A stretch of DNA of 64,000 bases from Stenotrophomonas sp. SY1 (lineage in GTDB: Bacteria; Pseudomonadota; Gammaproteobacteria; Xanthomonadales; Xanthomonadaceae): positions 62,001 to 126,000 of the forward strand of contig NZ_JAJOYR010000003.1 in NCBI RefSeq assembly GCF_021202945.1, given 5' to 3'. A model generated the notes under the pieces. That model saw nothing but the letters and a program-made list of their open reading frames with translations. It was not told where the DNA came from and searched no databases. Of the stretch, positions 56,356 through 64,000 are shown in pieces. How positions within the stretch are numbered: position 1 is the stretch's first letter; every line of letters starts with the position of its first letter. A program made the translations under genes and the position numbers.

Positions 56356-57636
56356 ATGACCAGCGCCCGTCCCGTCGCCATCCTTGGTGGTGTCCGTATT
56401 CCGTTCTGCCGCCAGAACACCGCCTATGCGGATGTTGGCAATCTCGGCATGTCGGTCCGTACGCTGGGGGCACTGGTGGAGCGGTTCGGCCTGCACGGCC
56501 AGCAGCTGGGCGAAGTGGCGATGGGCGCGGTGATCAAGCACCCCAGCGACTGGAACCTGGGCCGCGAGGCCGCGCTGTCCTCGGGCCTGTCGCCGTTGAC
56601 CCCGGGCATCACCCTGCAACGCGCGTGTGGTACGTCGCTGGACAGCATCATCACCGTGGCCAACAAGATCGCGCTGGGCCAGATCGAATCGGGCATCGGT
56701 GGCGGTTCGGATACCACCTCGGATGTGCCGATCGTGTACGGCAAGAAGCTGCGCGCACGCCTGCTGGCCGCCAACCGTGCCAAGAGCACCGGCGACAAGA
56801 TCCGCGCGCTGACCAGCGGCTTCAAGTTCTCCGAGCTCAAGCCCGAGTTCCCCGGCGTGGCCGAGCCGCGCACCGGCAAGAGCATGGGCGACCACTGCGA
56901 GGACATGGCCAAGGAATGGAACATCGCGCGCGAGGCGCAGGACGAATGGGCGGTGTCTTCGCACAAGAAGCTGGCCGCAGCCTATGAGCGCGGTTTCTTC
57001 AACGACCTGATCGCACCGTTCCGTGGCGTGGAGCGCGACAACATCCTGCGTCCGGACACATCGCTGGAAAAGCTGGCCACGCTCAAGCCGGCGTTCGACA
57101 AGGTTTCCGGCCGCGGCACGCTGACCGCCGCCAACTCGACCCCGCTGACCGACGGCGCCGCCGCGGTGCTGCTGGCCAGCGAGGAATGGGCGCGCGCGCA
57201 CGGCCATGAGCCGCTGGCTTATCTGCGTGACTCGCAGGTGGCTGCGGTGGACTTCGTGCATGGCGAAGGCCTGCTGATGGCACCGACCGTGGCCGTGCCG
57301 GAAATGCTCAAGCGCAACGGCCTGACCCTGCAGGATTTCGACATCTACGAAATCCACGAAGCCTTCGCCGCGCAGGTGTTGTGCACGCTGCGCGCCTGGG
57401 AAAGCGAGGACTACTGCCGCAACCGCCTGGGCCTGGATGCGGCGCTGGGCAGCATCGATCCGGAAAAGATCAACCCGCTGGGTTCGTCGCTGGCCACCGG
57501 CCATCCCTTCGCCGCAACCGGCGCGCGCATCATCGGCACGGTTGCCAAGGAACTGGCCGCACGTGGCGGTGGCCGCGCATTGGTGTCGATCTGCACCGCC
57601 GGCGGCATGGGCGTGGTGGCGATCGTCGAGCGCTGA
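56356..57636 (+). CDS. Acetyl-CoA C-acyltransferase (thiolase)
   Basis: A 426-aa thiolase of the FadI/FadA type, cleaving 3-ketoacyl-CoA in fatty-acid oxidation or condensing acetyl-CoA. Nucleophilic Cys91 in QRACGTSLD, EIHEAFAAQ histidine and the second Cys in CTAGGMG are all intact. Length and the long insert around 130-200 suit the FadI group. Start ATG 56356 or, 18 nt earlier, 56338. No hydratase/dehydrogenase (fadJ/fadB) gene is adjacent. Confidence 0.88.
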   Translation: MTSARPVAILGGVRIPFCRQNTAYADVGNLGMSVRTLGALVERFGLHGQQLGEVAMGAVIKHPSDWNLGREAALSSGLSPLTPGITLQRACGTSLDSIITVANKIALGQIESGIGGGSDTTSDVPIVYGKKLRARLLAANRAKSTGDKIRALTSGFKFSELKPEFPGVAEPRTGKSMGDHCEDMAKEWNIAREAQDEWAVSSHKKLAAAYERGFFNDLIAPFRGVERDNILRPDTSLEKLATLKPAFDKVSGRGTLTAANSTPLTDGAAAVLLASEEWARAHGHEPLAYLRDSQVAAVDFVHGEGLLMAPTVAVPEMLKRNGLTLQDFDIYEIHEAFAAQVLCTLRAWESEDYCRNRLGLDAALGSIDPEKINPLGSSLATGHPFAATGARIIGTVAKELAARGGGRALVSICTAGGMGVVAIVER

Positions 57637-57689
57637 TCAGCGCTGTTCAGCGCTCGCGCAGACGCGCGGCGGCAACAGGTTCGTTTGCG

Positions 57690-57714
57690 CAGGCTGGGAT
57701 GAAATCCCAGCCTG
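57690..57714. terminator. Hairpin between convergent genes
   Basis: Perfect arms CAGGCTGGGAT / ATCCCAGCCTG around GAA, followed 6 nt later by TTTT on the plus strand. It probably ends the thiolase transcript. The remaining gap to 57820 holds nothing I can identify. Confidence 0.75.
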
Positions 57715-57820
57715 CGGTCGTTTTACTGGTTCCGATTCGCGGCCGTTGCTTTCCGGCCTGCGCGGCACGCACTGCGGGGCAAGGCAATGGCAGTGGCGTC
57801 ACACACGCCCTGTTGTCCGC

Positions 57821-58258
57821 TCAGGCTTCGTCTGCAGCCTGCGAATGATCCAGCAGGAACTGGCTGATGGCCTTGCGCAGCGGCAGGTCGTCGGTGGCGC
57901 GGGCGAACGCATCGGCCTGCAACGCGTAGTCGCGGGCGGCGTTGAACTCTTCAAGGTTTGAATGCCGCTCGGCCAGTGCAAGGCAGATCGAGGCGGCGTA
58001 CTCGGCGGCGTTGGCTGCGGTGGCCAGCGGCAGCGCCCGCAGGTAGAAGCCGATGGCGGCGTGGTCATCACCGGTGAAGTCGGCCAGCGTTTCCCACAGG
58101 AACGGGTGGTCGCGCCCTTCGGCCGCCACCGATTCGCAGTAGTTGATCAACTTCTCATATGCGGAGGCGCTGGAATGACTGTCCCCGGATTCACCGGCGT
58201 CGATCATCTCGCTGGTCAGCGCCGAGACGTGGGCATGGATGTCGGCAGGTATTTTCAT
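57821..58258 (-). CDS. Small uncharacterised helical protein
   Basis: A 145-aa protein with TPR-like helical pairs (AIGFYLRALPLATAANAAEYAASICLALAER). Start ATG 58258 (MKIPADIHAHVSAL); the longer frame runs into the hemY region. It lies 26 nt after hemY and may be its operon partner, but nothing ties it to haem synthesis. Confidence 0.7.
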   Translation of the reverse strand: MKIPADIHAHVSALTSEMIDAGESGDSHSSASAYEKLINYCESVAAEGRDHPFLWETLADFTGDDHAAIGFYLRALPLATAANAAEYAASICLALAERHSNLEEFNAARDYALQADAFARATDDLPLRKAISQFLLDHSQAADEA

Positions 58259-58284
58259 TGCATCGTCCAGTGTGTTCGGGTGGT

Positions 58285-59547
58285 TCAGCCGGGCAGTCGC
58301 GGGAAACCATGTTCGTCGCGTTCTTCGGCAACGGCTTGGTCCTGGATCTGCTGGTGCAGGTTGCGATGCTGCAGCGGTTGGATGGCCTGGTTGCGTCGCT
58401 GGCGCAGCGCATTTAGCAGGCACTGCCGTGCCAGTGCATCCTCGCCCTGGCTGGCGAAGTTCTCGCCCAGCGCTTCCCATGCTTCAGGCCCTGCGCCCTG
58501 GGCGATGGCACGGTGCAGGAACTCTTCGGCCTGCTGCCACTGGCCTTGTCCCTGCGCGAGCCGTGCAAGTGTCAGCAGCAATGCGGGGCTGGAGGAATGG
58601 TTCTGCAACCAGCGTTGCGCGCTGGCGCGGCGCGAGTCGAGCTTGTCCACCGGCAGTTCGCCGTACAGCGCGATCAGTGATTCATCCCAGTGGCTGTCCA
58701 GGCTTTGCTCGATGGTGCGCAGGGCCACGTCGGTCCAGTTCAGTGCCACCGCGCGGCGTGCGTAGCGGGCGACCGCCTCGGCGCTGACGCGCAGCGTCTT
58801 GGGCAGCACTTCCCAGCGTGCGGCCAGGGCATTCACGTCGGCGGCTTCATCGAGCATCTGCAAGGCCAGGCGCGATTCCAGCGCGGCCATCGATTCCGGC
58901 GGCAGCACCTGCTGTTGGCGCAATGCACCGAGCTGCCCGTAGGCCTCCTCGGCGCGGCCGGCACGAGCCAATGCGTCGGTGCGAAGCCACAGTCCGCGTG
59001 GCGGCAGCGGCTGGATCGCGGCGACATCCAGCGCGTCGATCGCCTGCTGAGGCTTGTCCAGCTGCAACCAGCGCTCGGCGCTGTGCAGTGCATGCAGGGT
59101 GGCGTCGACTTCACCGAGCTGTTGCAGATGCTGGCCGGCGGCGGTTGTGTCATTGCGTGCTTCGGCCGCGCGCATCGCCGCGACCAGCGCGATGGGCCGC
59201 ACTTCACTTTCGGTGGCGGCACTGCGCAGCAGTTTCTCCGCGCGCTGCCATTGCCCGCCATCAAGCGCATGCAGGCCGTCGATCAGGCGGGCGCGGCCCT
59301 GCCTGCGGCGGTGGCGGACCCAGGCGCGGAACGGCGCGCTGAGCAGGGTCCACAGCAACCACACCAACAGCAAGGCGATCAGCAATACCAGCACCGCCTG
59401 CGGCAGGGTGGCGATGTAATCGTGGCCGCCGGCACGCACCACGACTTCACCCAGCTCGCGTACCGAGTCCTGGCCCAGCCATTGCGCGCCGAAAATCCCA
59501 ATGGCGGCAACCAGCAGCACCACCAGCAGTGAACGGAAGGCTTTCAT
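58285..59547 (-). CDS. hemY: HemY-like protein of haem-biosynthesis operon
   Basis: A 420-aa membrane protein of the proteobacterial HemY N-terminal family (not the protoporphyrinogen oxidase of the same name). Two hydrophobic segments (SLLVVLLVAAIGIFGAQWL and VLVLLIALLLVWLLWTLL) anchor a TPR-like helical body (GLHALDGGQWQRAEKLL, ALVAAMRAAEARNDT). Its role in tetrapyrrole metabolism is suggested by linkage only. The start overlaps the hemX end by 4 nt. Confidence 0.87.
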   Translation of the reverse strand: MKAFRSLLVVLLVAAIGIFGAQWLGQDSVRELGEVVVRAGGHDYIATLPQAVLVLLIALLLVWLLWTLLSAPFRAWVRHRRRQGRARLIDGLHALDGGQWQRAEKLLRSAATESEVRPIALVAAMRAAEARNDTTAAGQHLQQLGEVDATLHALHSAERWLQLDKPQQAIDALDVAAIQPLPPRGLWLRTDALARAGRAEEAYGQLGALRQQQVLPPESMAALESRLALQMLDEAADVNALAARWEVLPKTLRVSAEAVARYARRAVALNWTDVALRTIEQSLDSHWDESLIALYGELPVDKLDSRRASAQRWLQNHSSSPALLLTLARLAQGQGQWQQAEEFLHRAIAQGAGPEAWEALGENFASQGEDALARQCLLNALRQRRNQAIQPLQHRNLHQQIQDQAVAEERDEHGFPRLPG

Positions 59548-60524
59548 GGTGTCTCCCTGGTCGCGCGCATGCTGCGCAGCTGCTGCAAGGTGCTGCCCAG
59601 TTCGGGCAGGGTGGGGCGCAGTTCCACATCACGCAGCTGCCGCAGTTGTGCGCGATGGGCGCGGCGTTGCGGTGATTCGGGCCACAGACGCTGCAGCCAG
59701 CCGTCGATGCGGTCGATGGCCTGGCGCCAGGCGTTGTCGTCGGCGCGCTCCAGCGCGGCGCGGGCCAGGCTCAGTTCGATCTGCAGTGAATCGTTGGCAG
59801 CAACCCGCTCGGAGCGGGCCACCAGCACCTTGTCGTCGGCCGGGCGTACCTGCACCAGCGGTGACAGCAGTTGCTGCCACCACGACGACCGGGCATCGGC
59901 ACTGCGCTCGGCCTGCTCGGGCAGGGCGTCCAGCCCGGCGGACCAGCGTTCAAGCTGTGTGGCGGTCTTGGCACGGATGCCCGGGCCCAGTGCATCCAGA
60001 GCGTTGCGTTCCTGGATCAGCGCCTGGCGCAGATTGATGAAATCGGGATTGTCGGCGCCTTCCAGCACCCCGGCCGCCAACGCGTACAGGCGTCGTGCGC
60101 CGTCCAGATCGCTGGCAAACACCAAGCGTTGCTGGGCCTGGCTGAGCAGCAGTTCGGCCTCTTCGCGGCGCATGGCCTGCGCGCCCTGGCGCGAGCTGTC
60201 GGCCAGCTGTGCCAGGTTTTCCTCCAGCAACGCGTTGCGCTGGCTCAGCCCGAGCATTTCATCGCGCAGCACGCGGTTGGTGGCGGTGGCGCCCTGGATG
60301 CTCAGCGCATTGTTGCGCTGGTCGCTGCGCAGCTGGTCCATGCTCTGCTGCATGGCAGCCAGTTGCTGGAGAGCGTTTTCGCGGACGTGATTGGCCTGCT
60401 GCTGGCGGGCCTGCCACTGCTGCCAGCCATACCAGCCGGCAGCGCCGAGCGCGCCGATCACGATCAGGAACATGACCCAGCGCAGCGTGCGCCGGTGCGT
60501 TGGAGCGGGGGAAACGTCATTCAT
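59544..60524 (-). CDS. hemX: HemX-like uroporphyrinogen-III C-methyltransferase family protein
   Basis: A 326-aa inner-membrane protein of the HemX family: one N-terminal helix (FLIVIGALGAAGWYGWQQW), then a coiled coil (residues 40-110) and a helical domain. Databases label it a methyltransferase, but no SAM-binding motif is seen, so it is better read as an assembly or regulatory component. It sits between hemD (115 nt) and hemY (4-nt overlap), the classical order. Confidence 0.87.
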   Translation of the reverse strand: MNDVSPAPTHRRTLRWVMFLIVIGALGAAGWYGWQQWQARQQQANHVRENALQQLAAMQQSMDQLRSDQRNNALSIQGATATNRVLRDEMLGLSQRNALLEENLAQLADSSRQGAQAMRREEAELLLSQAQQRLVFASDLDGARRLYALAAGVLEGADNPDFINLRQALIQERNALDALGPGIRAKTATQLERWSAGLDALPEQAERSADARSSWWQQLLSPLVQVRPADDKVLVARSERVAANDSLQIELSLARAALERADDNAWRQAIDRIDGWLQRLWPESPQRRAHRAQLRQLRDVELRPTLPELGSTLQQLRSMRATRETP

Positions 60525-60639
60525 GGAGGCACAGCATCCTTGGCGGGCGTGTCCCCGTCACGGGTACTGTGACGCGGATCATGCTGACACAGCATCCCTC
60601 GGGCCGCTGCTTGACTGCAAGCCACTGGCCACGCGGCGG

Positions 60640-61431
60640 TTACGTTTCGGGCGGGTAGATGGCCGCGCGCGCTGCGCTGGCCAACTGCGCCGGCAGCGGC
60701 CCGTCGGCCACGCAGACGTGGGTGAAACCATGCTCGCCGGCCAGCTCGGCCAGGCGTGCACTGGCCGTCACCACCGGTGCCAGGCGCCAGCGGGCAAGCA
60801 GCGCGGCAGGCAGCTGTGGCAGCAGGCTTTCCAACGCTTCGCCGCTGCTTACCGCCAGCACGGTGGGGCCCTGCAGGGCCAGCAGGCGGCTGAGTGTGGC
60901 GGCGCTGATCGGCAGTGGCACCCGCTCATAGACGTTGACCCGGACCAGCGTGGCGCCGCGTTCGCGGACCTGGGCAGCGATCATGCCGCGCCCGCCGGGA
61001 GCGGTGATCAGGGCCACGCGCTGCCCGCTCAGTGCCTGCAGGGCGGGCAGGGCCAGCAGGCCTTCGCTGTCCATGCGGGTTGGTGCCTGCACATCGGGAG
61101 CACCGTGTTGGCGCAGCACCCGTGCGGTGCCTTCGCCCACGGCCAGTACGCTGCCGGGGCGCAGATCGCGCAGCGGCAACAGCCGGGCAGCGGCATCGGC
61201 GGCGGTGGGGCTGGTGAATATCAGCCGGTCGCAATGCGCCGCGTCGGCCAACTGTTCGCGGGTGGCGCGGTCGTTGTGCAGCACCAGCCGCCACGGCGAC
61301 AGCGCCACGGTGCGCGCGCCCAACCGGGCAGCGGCGCTACGGAGCGTGTCGTGCTGCCCCTGCGGGCGCAGTGAGATCAGATGCCAAGCTGTGTCGGCTG
61401 GCACATAGGCGCGGCGATTCATTCCATGCAT
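60640..61431 (-). CDS. hemD: Uroporphyrinogen-III synthase
   Basis: A 263-aa cytoplasmic enzyme that cyclises hydroxymethylbilane to uroporphyrinogen III. The fold markers are weak by nature in this family; SPTAADAAARLLPL, VGEGTARVLRQHGA and VSSGEALESLLPQLP are present. Start ATG 61431 (MHGMNRR) or 61422. First gene of the minus-strand hemD-hemX-hemY unit; its start lies only 33 nt from the divergent thioesterase start. Confidence 0.85.
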   Translation of the reverse strand: MHGMNRRAYVPADTAWHLISLRPQGQHDTLRSAAARLGARTVALSPWRLVLHNDRATREQLADAAHCDRLIFTSPTAADAAARLLPLRDLRPGSVLAVGEGTARVLRQHGAPDVQAPTRMDSEGLLALPALQALSGQRVALITAPGGRGMIAAQVRERGATLVRVNVYERVPLPISAATLSRLLALQGPTVLAVSSGEALESLLPQLPAALLARWRLAPVVTASARLAELAGEHGFTHVCVADGPLPAQLASAARAAIYPPET

Positions 61432-61464
61432 TATGCGGGCGCTTTCCGTTGACTGTTTCCCTTC

Positions 61465-61923
61465 ATGTCCGAACATCCCCCGTCCTGCGCACTGCTCGAG
61501 CAACTCCAGACCACCTTGTCCGCGATGCCGCCGGTGGCCGCGATGGATATTCGCATCACCGGGTATGAAAACGGCGTGTTGCGCATGCAGGCACCGCTGG
61601 CGGCCAACATCAACGACAAGGGCAACGCCTTCGGCGGCAGCCTGGCCTCGGTGATGACCCTGGCCGGGTGGGCGCTGGTCAGCCTGCAGTTGTCGCAGGC
61701 CGGGCATGAGGCGGAAGTTTATGTGGCCGACAGCAGCATTCGCTATCGCGCCCCGGTCTATGGTGACCTGCTGGCTACGGCGCGGGCGGCACCGGACCAG
61801 GATTGGGCGGCGTTTCTGGCATTGTTCGGCAAGCGTGGTCGGGCGCGGGTGACCGTGCGCGCACAGATCGAAGGCGGTGCGGCCGAGCTGGAGGGCCGCT
61901 TCGTGGCCATCAACAAGGCCTGA
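61465..61923 (+). CDS. YiiD C-terminal-type thioesterase domain protein
   Basis: A 152-aa stand-alone protein equivalent to the C-terminal thioesterase-like domain of YiiD (a hotdog fold). Markers NDKGNAFGGSLASVMTLAGWAL and VYVADSSIRYRAPVYGDL. The substrate is unknown. It is divergent from hemD with a very short shared control region. Confidence 0.85.
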   Translation: MSEHPPSCALLEQLQTTLSAMPPVAAMDIRITGYENGVLRMQAPLAANINDKGNAFGGSLASVMTLAGWALVSLQLSQAGHEAEVYVADSSIRYRAPVYGDLLATARAAPDQDWAAFLALFGKRGRARVTVRAQIEGGAAELEGRFVAINKA

Positions 61924-61989
61924 CCAGGCGTTGCCAAGGCGTTTTCAGGGCTTTGCAGCACCAGAACAGGCATTCAACCGGGGAACTTC

Positions 61990-62418
61990 ATGTACAAGCG
62001 TTTGTTGCAGGTGGCTACGGCCATGTTGTTGCTGGTTGCCGGCGTGGCGCAGGCCGAGGGGCCCAGCCGCAGCCAGCGGAGCAAGCTGCCCGCCACCCAG
62101 GAAGCCTATATGGCGGCGGTGCGCTGGAATGATTTCGAGGCCGCCGAGCGCTTCCTCGACCCGCAGTACCTGGAACTCAAGCCGATCACCGAGCTGCAAC
62201 GCGAGCGTTACCGCCAGGTGCAGGTGTCGGCCTACCGAGAGCGCTCCAGCAATGCTGGCGCCGATGGCAGCATCGAGCGTCGGATGGAGATCAGCGTGAT
62301 CAACCGCAACACCCTGGCCGAACGTACGGCGATGGTGAATGAGCGCTGGCGCTGGGATGCCGAAGCCAAGCGCTGGTGGCAGGCCGGTGGCCTGCCGGAC
62401 CTGTGGCAGGGCCAGTAA
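61990..62418 (+). CDS. Small exported protein of unknown function
   Basis: A 142-aa protein with a signal peptide (MLLLVAGVAQAEG). The rest has an NTF2/SnoaL-like feel (EAYMAAVRWNDFEAAERFLDP, RWRWDAEAKRWW), but I cannot confirm that fold. Close homologues are expected in other xanthomonads. It precedes the rhodanese gene by 58 nt. Confidence 0.72.
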   Translation: MYKRLLQVATAMLLLVAGVAQAEGPSRSQRSKLPATQEAYMAAVRWNDFEAAERFLDPQYLELKPITELQRERYRQVQVSAYRERSSNAGADGSIERRMEISVINRNTLAERTAMVNERWRWDAEAKRWWQAGGLPDLWQGQ

Positions 62419-62476
62419 GGCGCCCTGTTGCCGGCATATGCGACAATCGCCGCCCGCTTATCGACCCGTGACCTGA

Positions 62477-62914
62477 GTGAATTACGAAGAGTTGCTGGCC
62501 TTCGCCGGCCGAAATCCGATGCTGTCGCTGGCCCTGGTCGGCCTGACCGTGGCCATCATCGCCACCGAGATCGCGCGTCTGTTCCGCGGTTACAAATCGC
62601 TCAAGCCGGGCGAGCTGACCCACATGATCAACGCCGGCAATGCCGTGGTGATCGATCTGTCGGCCGCCAGCGACTTCGAGAAGGGCCATGTGGTCGGCAG
62701 CCGCAACGTGCAGCCGGCGCAGTTGACCCCCGCCCACAAGCTGCTGGCCTCGGCCAAGCAATCGCCGGTGGTGCTGCTGTGCCGTACCGGCAATGCCTCG
62801 GCCACGGCGGCCAAGACGCTGAAGAAGGCCGGTTTCGAGCAGGTATACGTGCTCGATGGTGGTCTGCCGGCGTGGCAGGCGGCGGACCTGCCGTTGGTCA
62901 AGGGCCGCGGCTGA
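62477..62914 (+). CDS. Membrane-anchored rhodanese-like protein (YibN type)
   Basis: A 145-aa protein with an N-terminal membrane helix (LSLALVGLTVAIIATEIARLF) and one rhodanese domain. The catalytic loop is CRTGNAS (about residue 100). YibN-type proteins are regularly encoded just before secB; recent work links YibN to membrane protein insertion. Start GTG 62477. The link with secB at 102 nt matches the enterobacterial yibN-secB-gpsA order. Confidence 0.87.
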   Translation: MNYEELLAFAGRNPMLSLALVGLTVAIIATEIARLFRGYKSLKPGELTHMINAGNAVVIDLSAASDFEKGHVVGSRNVQPAQLTPAHKLLASAKQSPVVLLCRTGNASATAAKTLKKAGFEQVYVLDGGLPAWQAADLPLVKGRG

Positions 62915-63016
62915 CAGTTAATTTGCGTTAAGCCCTTGTGCAGGGCGCCGACCGCCCCCATCGCTGGTCAGGCAACAATCCCAATCATTGAACGAACTGT
63001 TCTGGAGTCTTGAGAA

Positions 63017-63532
63017 ATGTCCGAAGAGAACACCAACGGCGTAGCCCCGGCCGAAAACACCAACGGCCCGGCTTTCACCATCGAGAAGATCTACGTCAAG
63101 GACGTTTCTTTCGAATCCCCGAACTCGCCGAACATCTTCAACGAGAACGTGCAGCCGGACCTGCAGCTGAACCTGAACCAGAAGGTGCAGCGCCTGTCCG
63201 ATACCGCCTTTGAAGTGGTGCTGGGCGTGACCCTGACCTGCAAGGCCGGTGACAAGACCGCCTATGTGGCCGAAGTGGAACAGGCGGGCGTGTTCGGCCT
63301 GATCGGCCTGGACCCGCAGGCGATCGACGTGCTGCTGGGCACCCAGTGCCCGAACATCCTGTTCCCGTACGTGCGCACCATGATCAGCGACCTGATCCAG
63401 GCCGGTGGCTTCCCGCCGTTCTACCTGCAGCCGATCAACTTCGAAGGCCTGTACGCCGAGACGCTGCGTCAGCGCCAGGCACAGGGCGACGGCGCTTCGC
63501 TGGCCGACTCCGAGCCGGCTGGCAACGCCTGA
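63017..63532 (+). CDS. secB: Protein-export chaperone SecB
   Basis: A 171-aa cytoplasmic tetrameric chaperone that keeps secretory proteins unfolded and delivers them to SecA. Family markers: [32 protein letters not shown] and [15 protein letters not shown]. The N-terminal Asn/Glu-rich tail ([17 protein letters not shown]) is longer than in E. coli. It is followed by gpsA at 20 nt. Confidence 0.95.
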   Translation: MSEENTNGVAPAENTNGPAFTIEKIYVKDVSFESPNSPNIFNENVQPDLQLNLNQKVQRLSDTAFEVVLGVTLTCKAGDKTAYVAEVEQAGVFGLIGLDPQAIDVLLGTQCPNILFPYVRTMISDLIQAGGFPPFYLQPINFEGLYAETLRQRQAQGDGASLADSEPAGNA

Positions 63533-63552
63533 TTGGCGGCTTGCCAGATCGC

Positions 63553-64000
63553 ATGAGTACGACGACTGACGCAATCAAGATCGCCGTCCTTGGCGCGGGC
63601 TCCTGGGGCACCGCGCTGGCCACCCTGCTGGCCCGGCACGGTCATCAGACCGTGCTGTGGGGGCGTGATGCGGCGGTAATCGAGGCGATCGACCAGCGCC
63701 ACGAGAATCCCCGGTACCTGCCGGGGATTGCCCTGCCCGAAACCCTGCGTGCCAGCACCGACCTGGCGGCGACCGTCGCCGGTGCCAGCTGGATCCTGGT
63801 GGTGGTGCCGTCGCATGCCTTTGCCGAAACCGTGCGCGCGCTGGCGCCGCTGCGGCCGGCCGGGGCCGGCGTGGCCTGGGCGACCAAGGGTTTTGAACCC
63901 GGTTCGGGCCGTTTCCTGCATGAAGTGGCACGTGAAGTGCTGGGCGCGGACGTGCCGCTGGCGGTTGTGACCGGCCCGTCCTTCGCCAAGGAAGTGACCC
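63553..64000 (+). CDS. gpsA: Glycerol-3-phosphate dehydrogenase [NAD(P)+], partial
   Basis: The first 149 codons of GpsA, cut by the window edge. The Rossmann motif [12 protein letters not shown] is near residues 13-24, and the region [14 protein letters not shown] and [10 protein letters not shown] match the family. It makes sn-glycerol-3-phosphate for phospholipid synthesis. Downstream of secB as in many gammaproteobacteria. Confidence 0.94.
   Translation, partial: MSTTTDAIKIAVLGAGSWGTALATLLARHGHQTVLWGRDAAVIEAIDQRHENPRYLPGIALPETLRASTDLAATVAGASWILVVVPSHAFAETVRALAPLRPAGAGVAWATKGFEPGSGRFLHEVAREVLGADVPLAVVTGPSFAKEVT

Overview
This is a GC-rich chromosomal segment of a gammaproteobacterium in the Xanthomonadaceae, most likely Stenotrophomonas. 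The evidence is the gene content and order (glnA-glnK-amtB-ntrBC; hemD-hemX-hemY; rhodanese-secB-gpsA), Tat-exported TldD homologues, a high-GC codon style, and two kinds of intergenic hairpin repeat: GTAG-headed SMAG-like elements, and C/G-rich hairpins built on CTCTCCC..GGGAGAG or CTTCTCCC..GGGAGAAGG. I recognised no rRNA, tRNA or CRISPR array. The last gene (gpsA) runs off the right edge.

Layout. 1-9 kb: a minus-strand block (Tat-exported TldD, TldE/PmbA-like, DUF4159, MoxR), a LysR/SDR divergent pair, a second exported TldD paralogue and the relic of a duplicated tldD 3' end. 9-11.6 kb: DUF938 methyltransferase and an M61 peptidase. 11.7-16.7 kb: a probable siderophore-uptake unit (TonB receptor, RhtX/FptX-like MFS importer, small unknown protein) with a divergent AraC regulator. 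17-21.7 kb: a lower-GC three-gene island (SIR2-like effector, small middle protein, zinc-hook Rad50/SMC-like ATPase), joined by 4-nt overlaps and bordered by a decayed IS3-family element (21.8-22.8 kb). This is the standout accessory system; it fits the predicted ABC-three-component (ABC-3C) conflict systems. 23-26.7 kb: fused indolepyruvate ferredoxin oxidoreductase. 26.9-41.8 kb: mostly core or lineage genes, several uncharacterised exported proteins, a Ycf46-like AAA ATPase, ParA, SixA, YceI, a cardiolipin-synthase-like PLD, an acyltransferase, a YheT hydrolase and a TPR-sulfotransferase fusion.

42-51 kb is the nitrogen-control region: uppP diverges from glnA, which has two NtrC boxes and a textbook sigma-54 promoter; then glnK-amtB, a lipoprotein amidase, and ntrBC with an NtrC box directly against the ntrB start codon. 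51-64 kb: a membrane Ser/Thr kinase with a long C-terminal region, tandem Cu/Zn superoxide dismutase lipoproteins, a thiolase, the haem genes hemD-hemX-hemY, a thioesterase, and rhodanese-secB-gpsA.

Functional links read from the sequence: the nitrogen genes form one NtrC regulon; the siderophore genes form an operon facing their own AraC regulator; the haem genes form one minus-strand unit; the SIR2 island looks like one translationally coupled operon. Assignments rest on motifs and family knowledge; no database search was possible.
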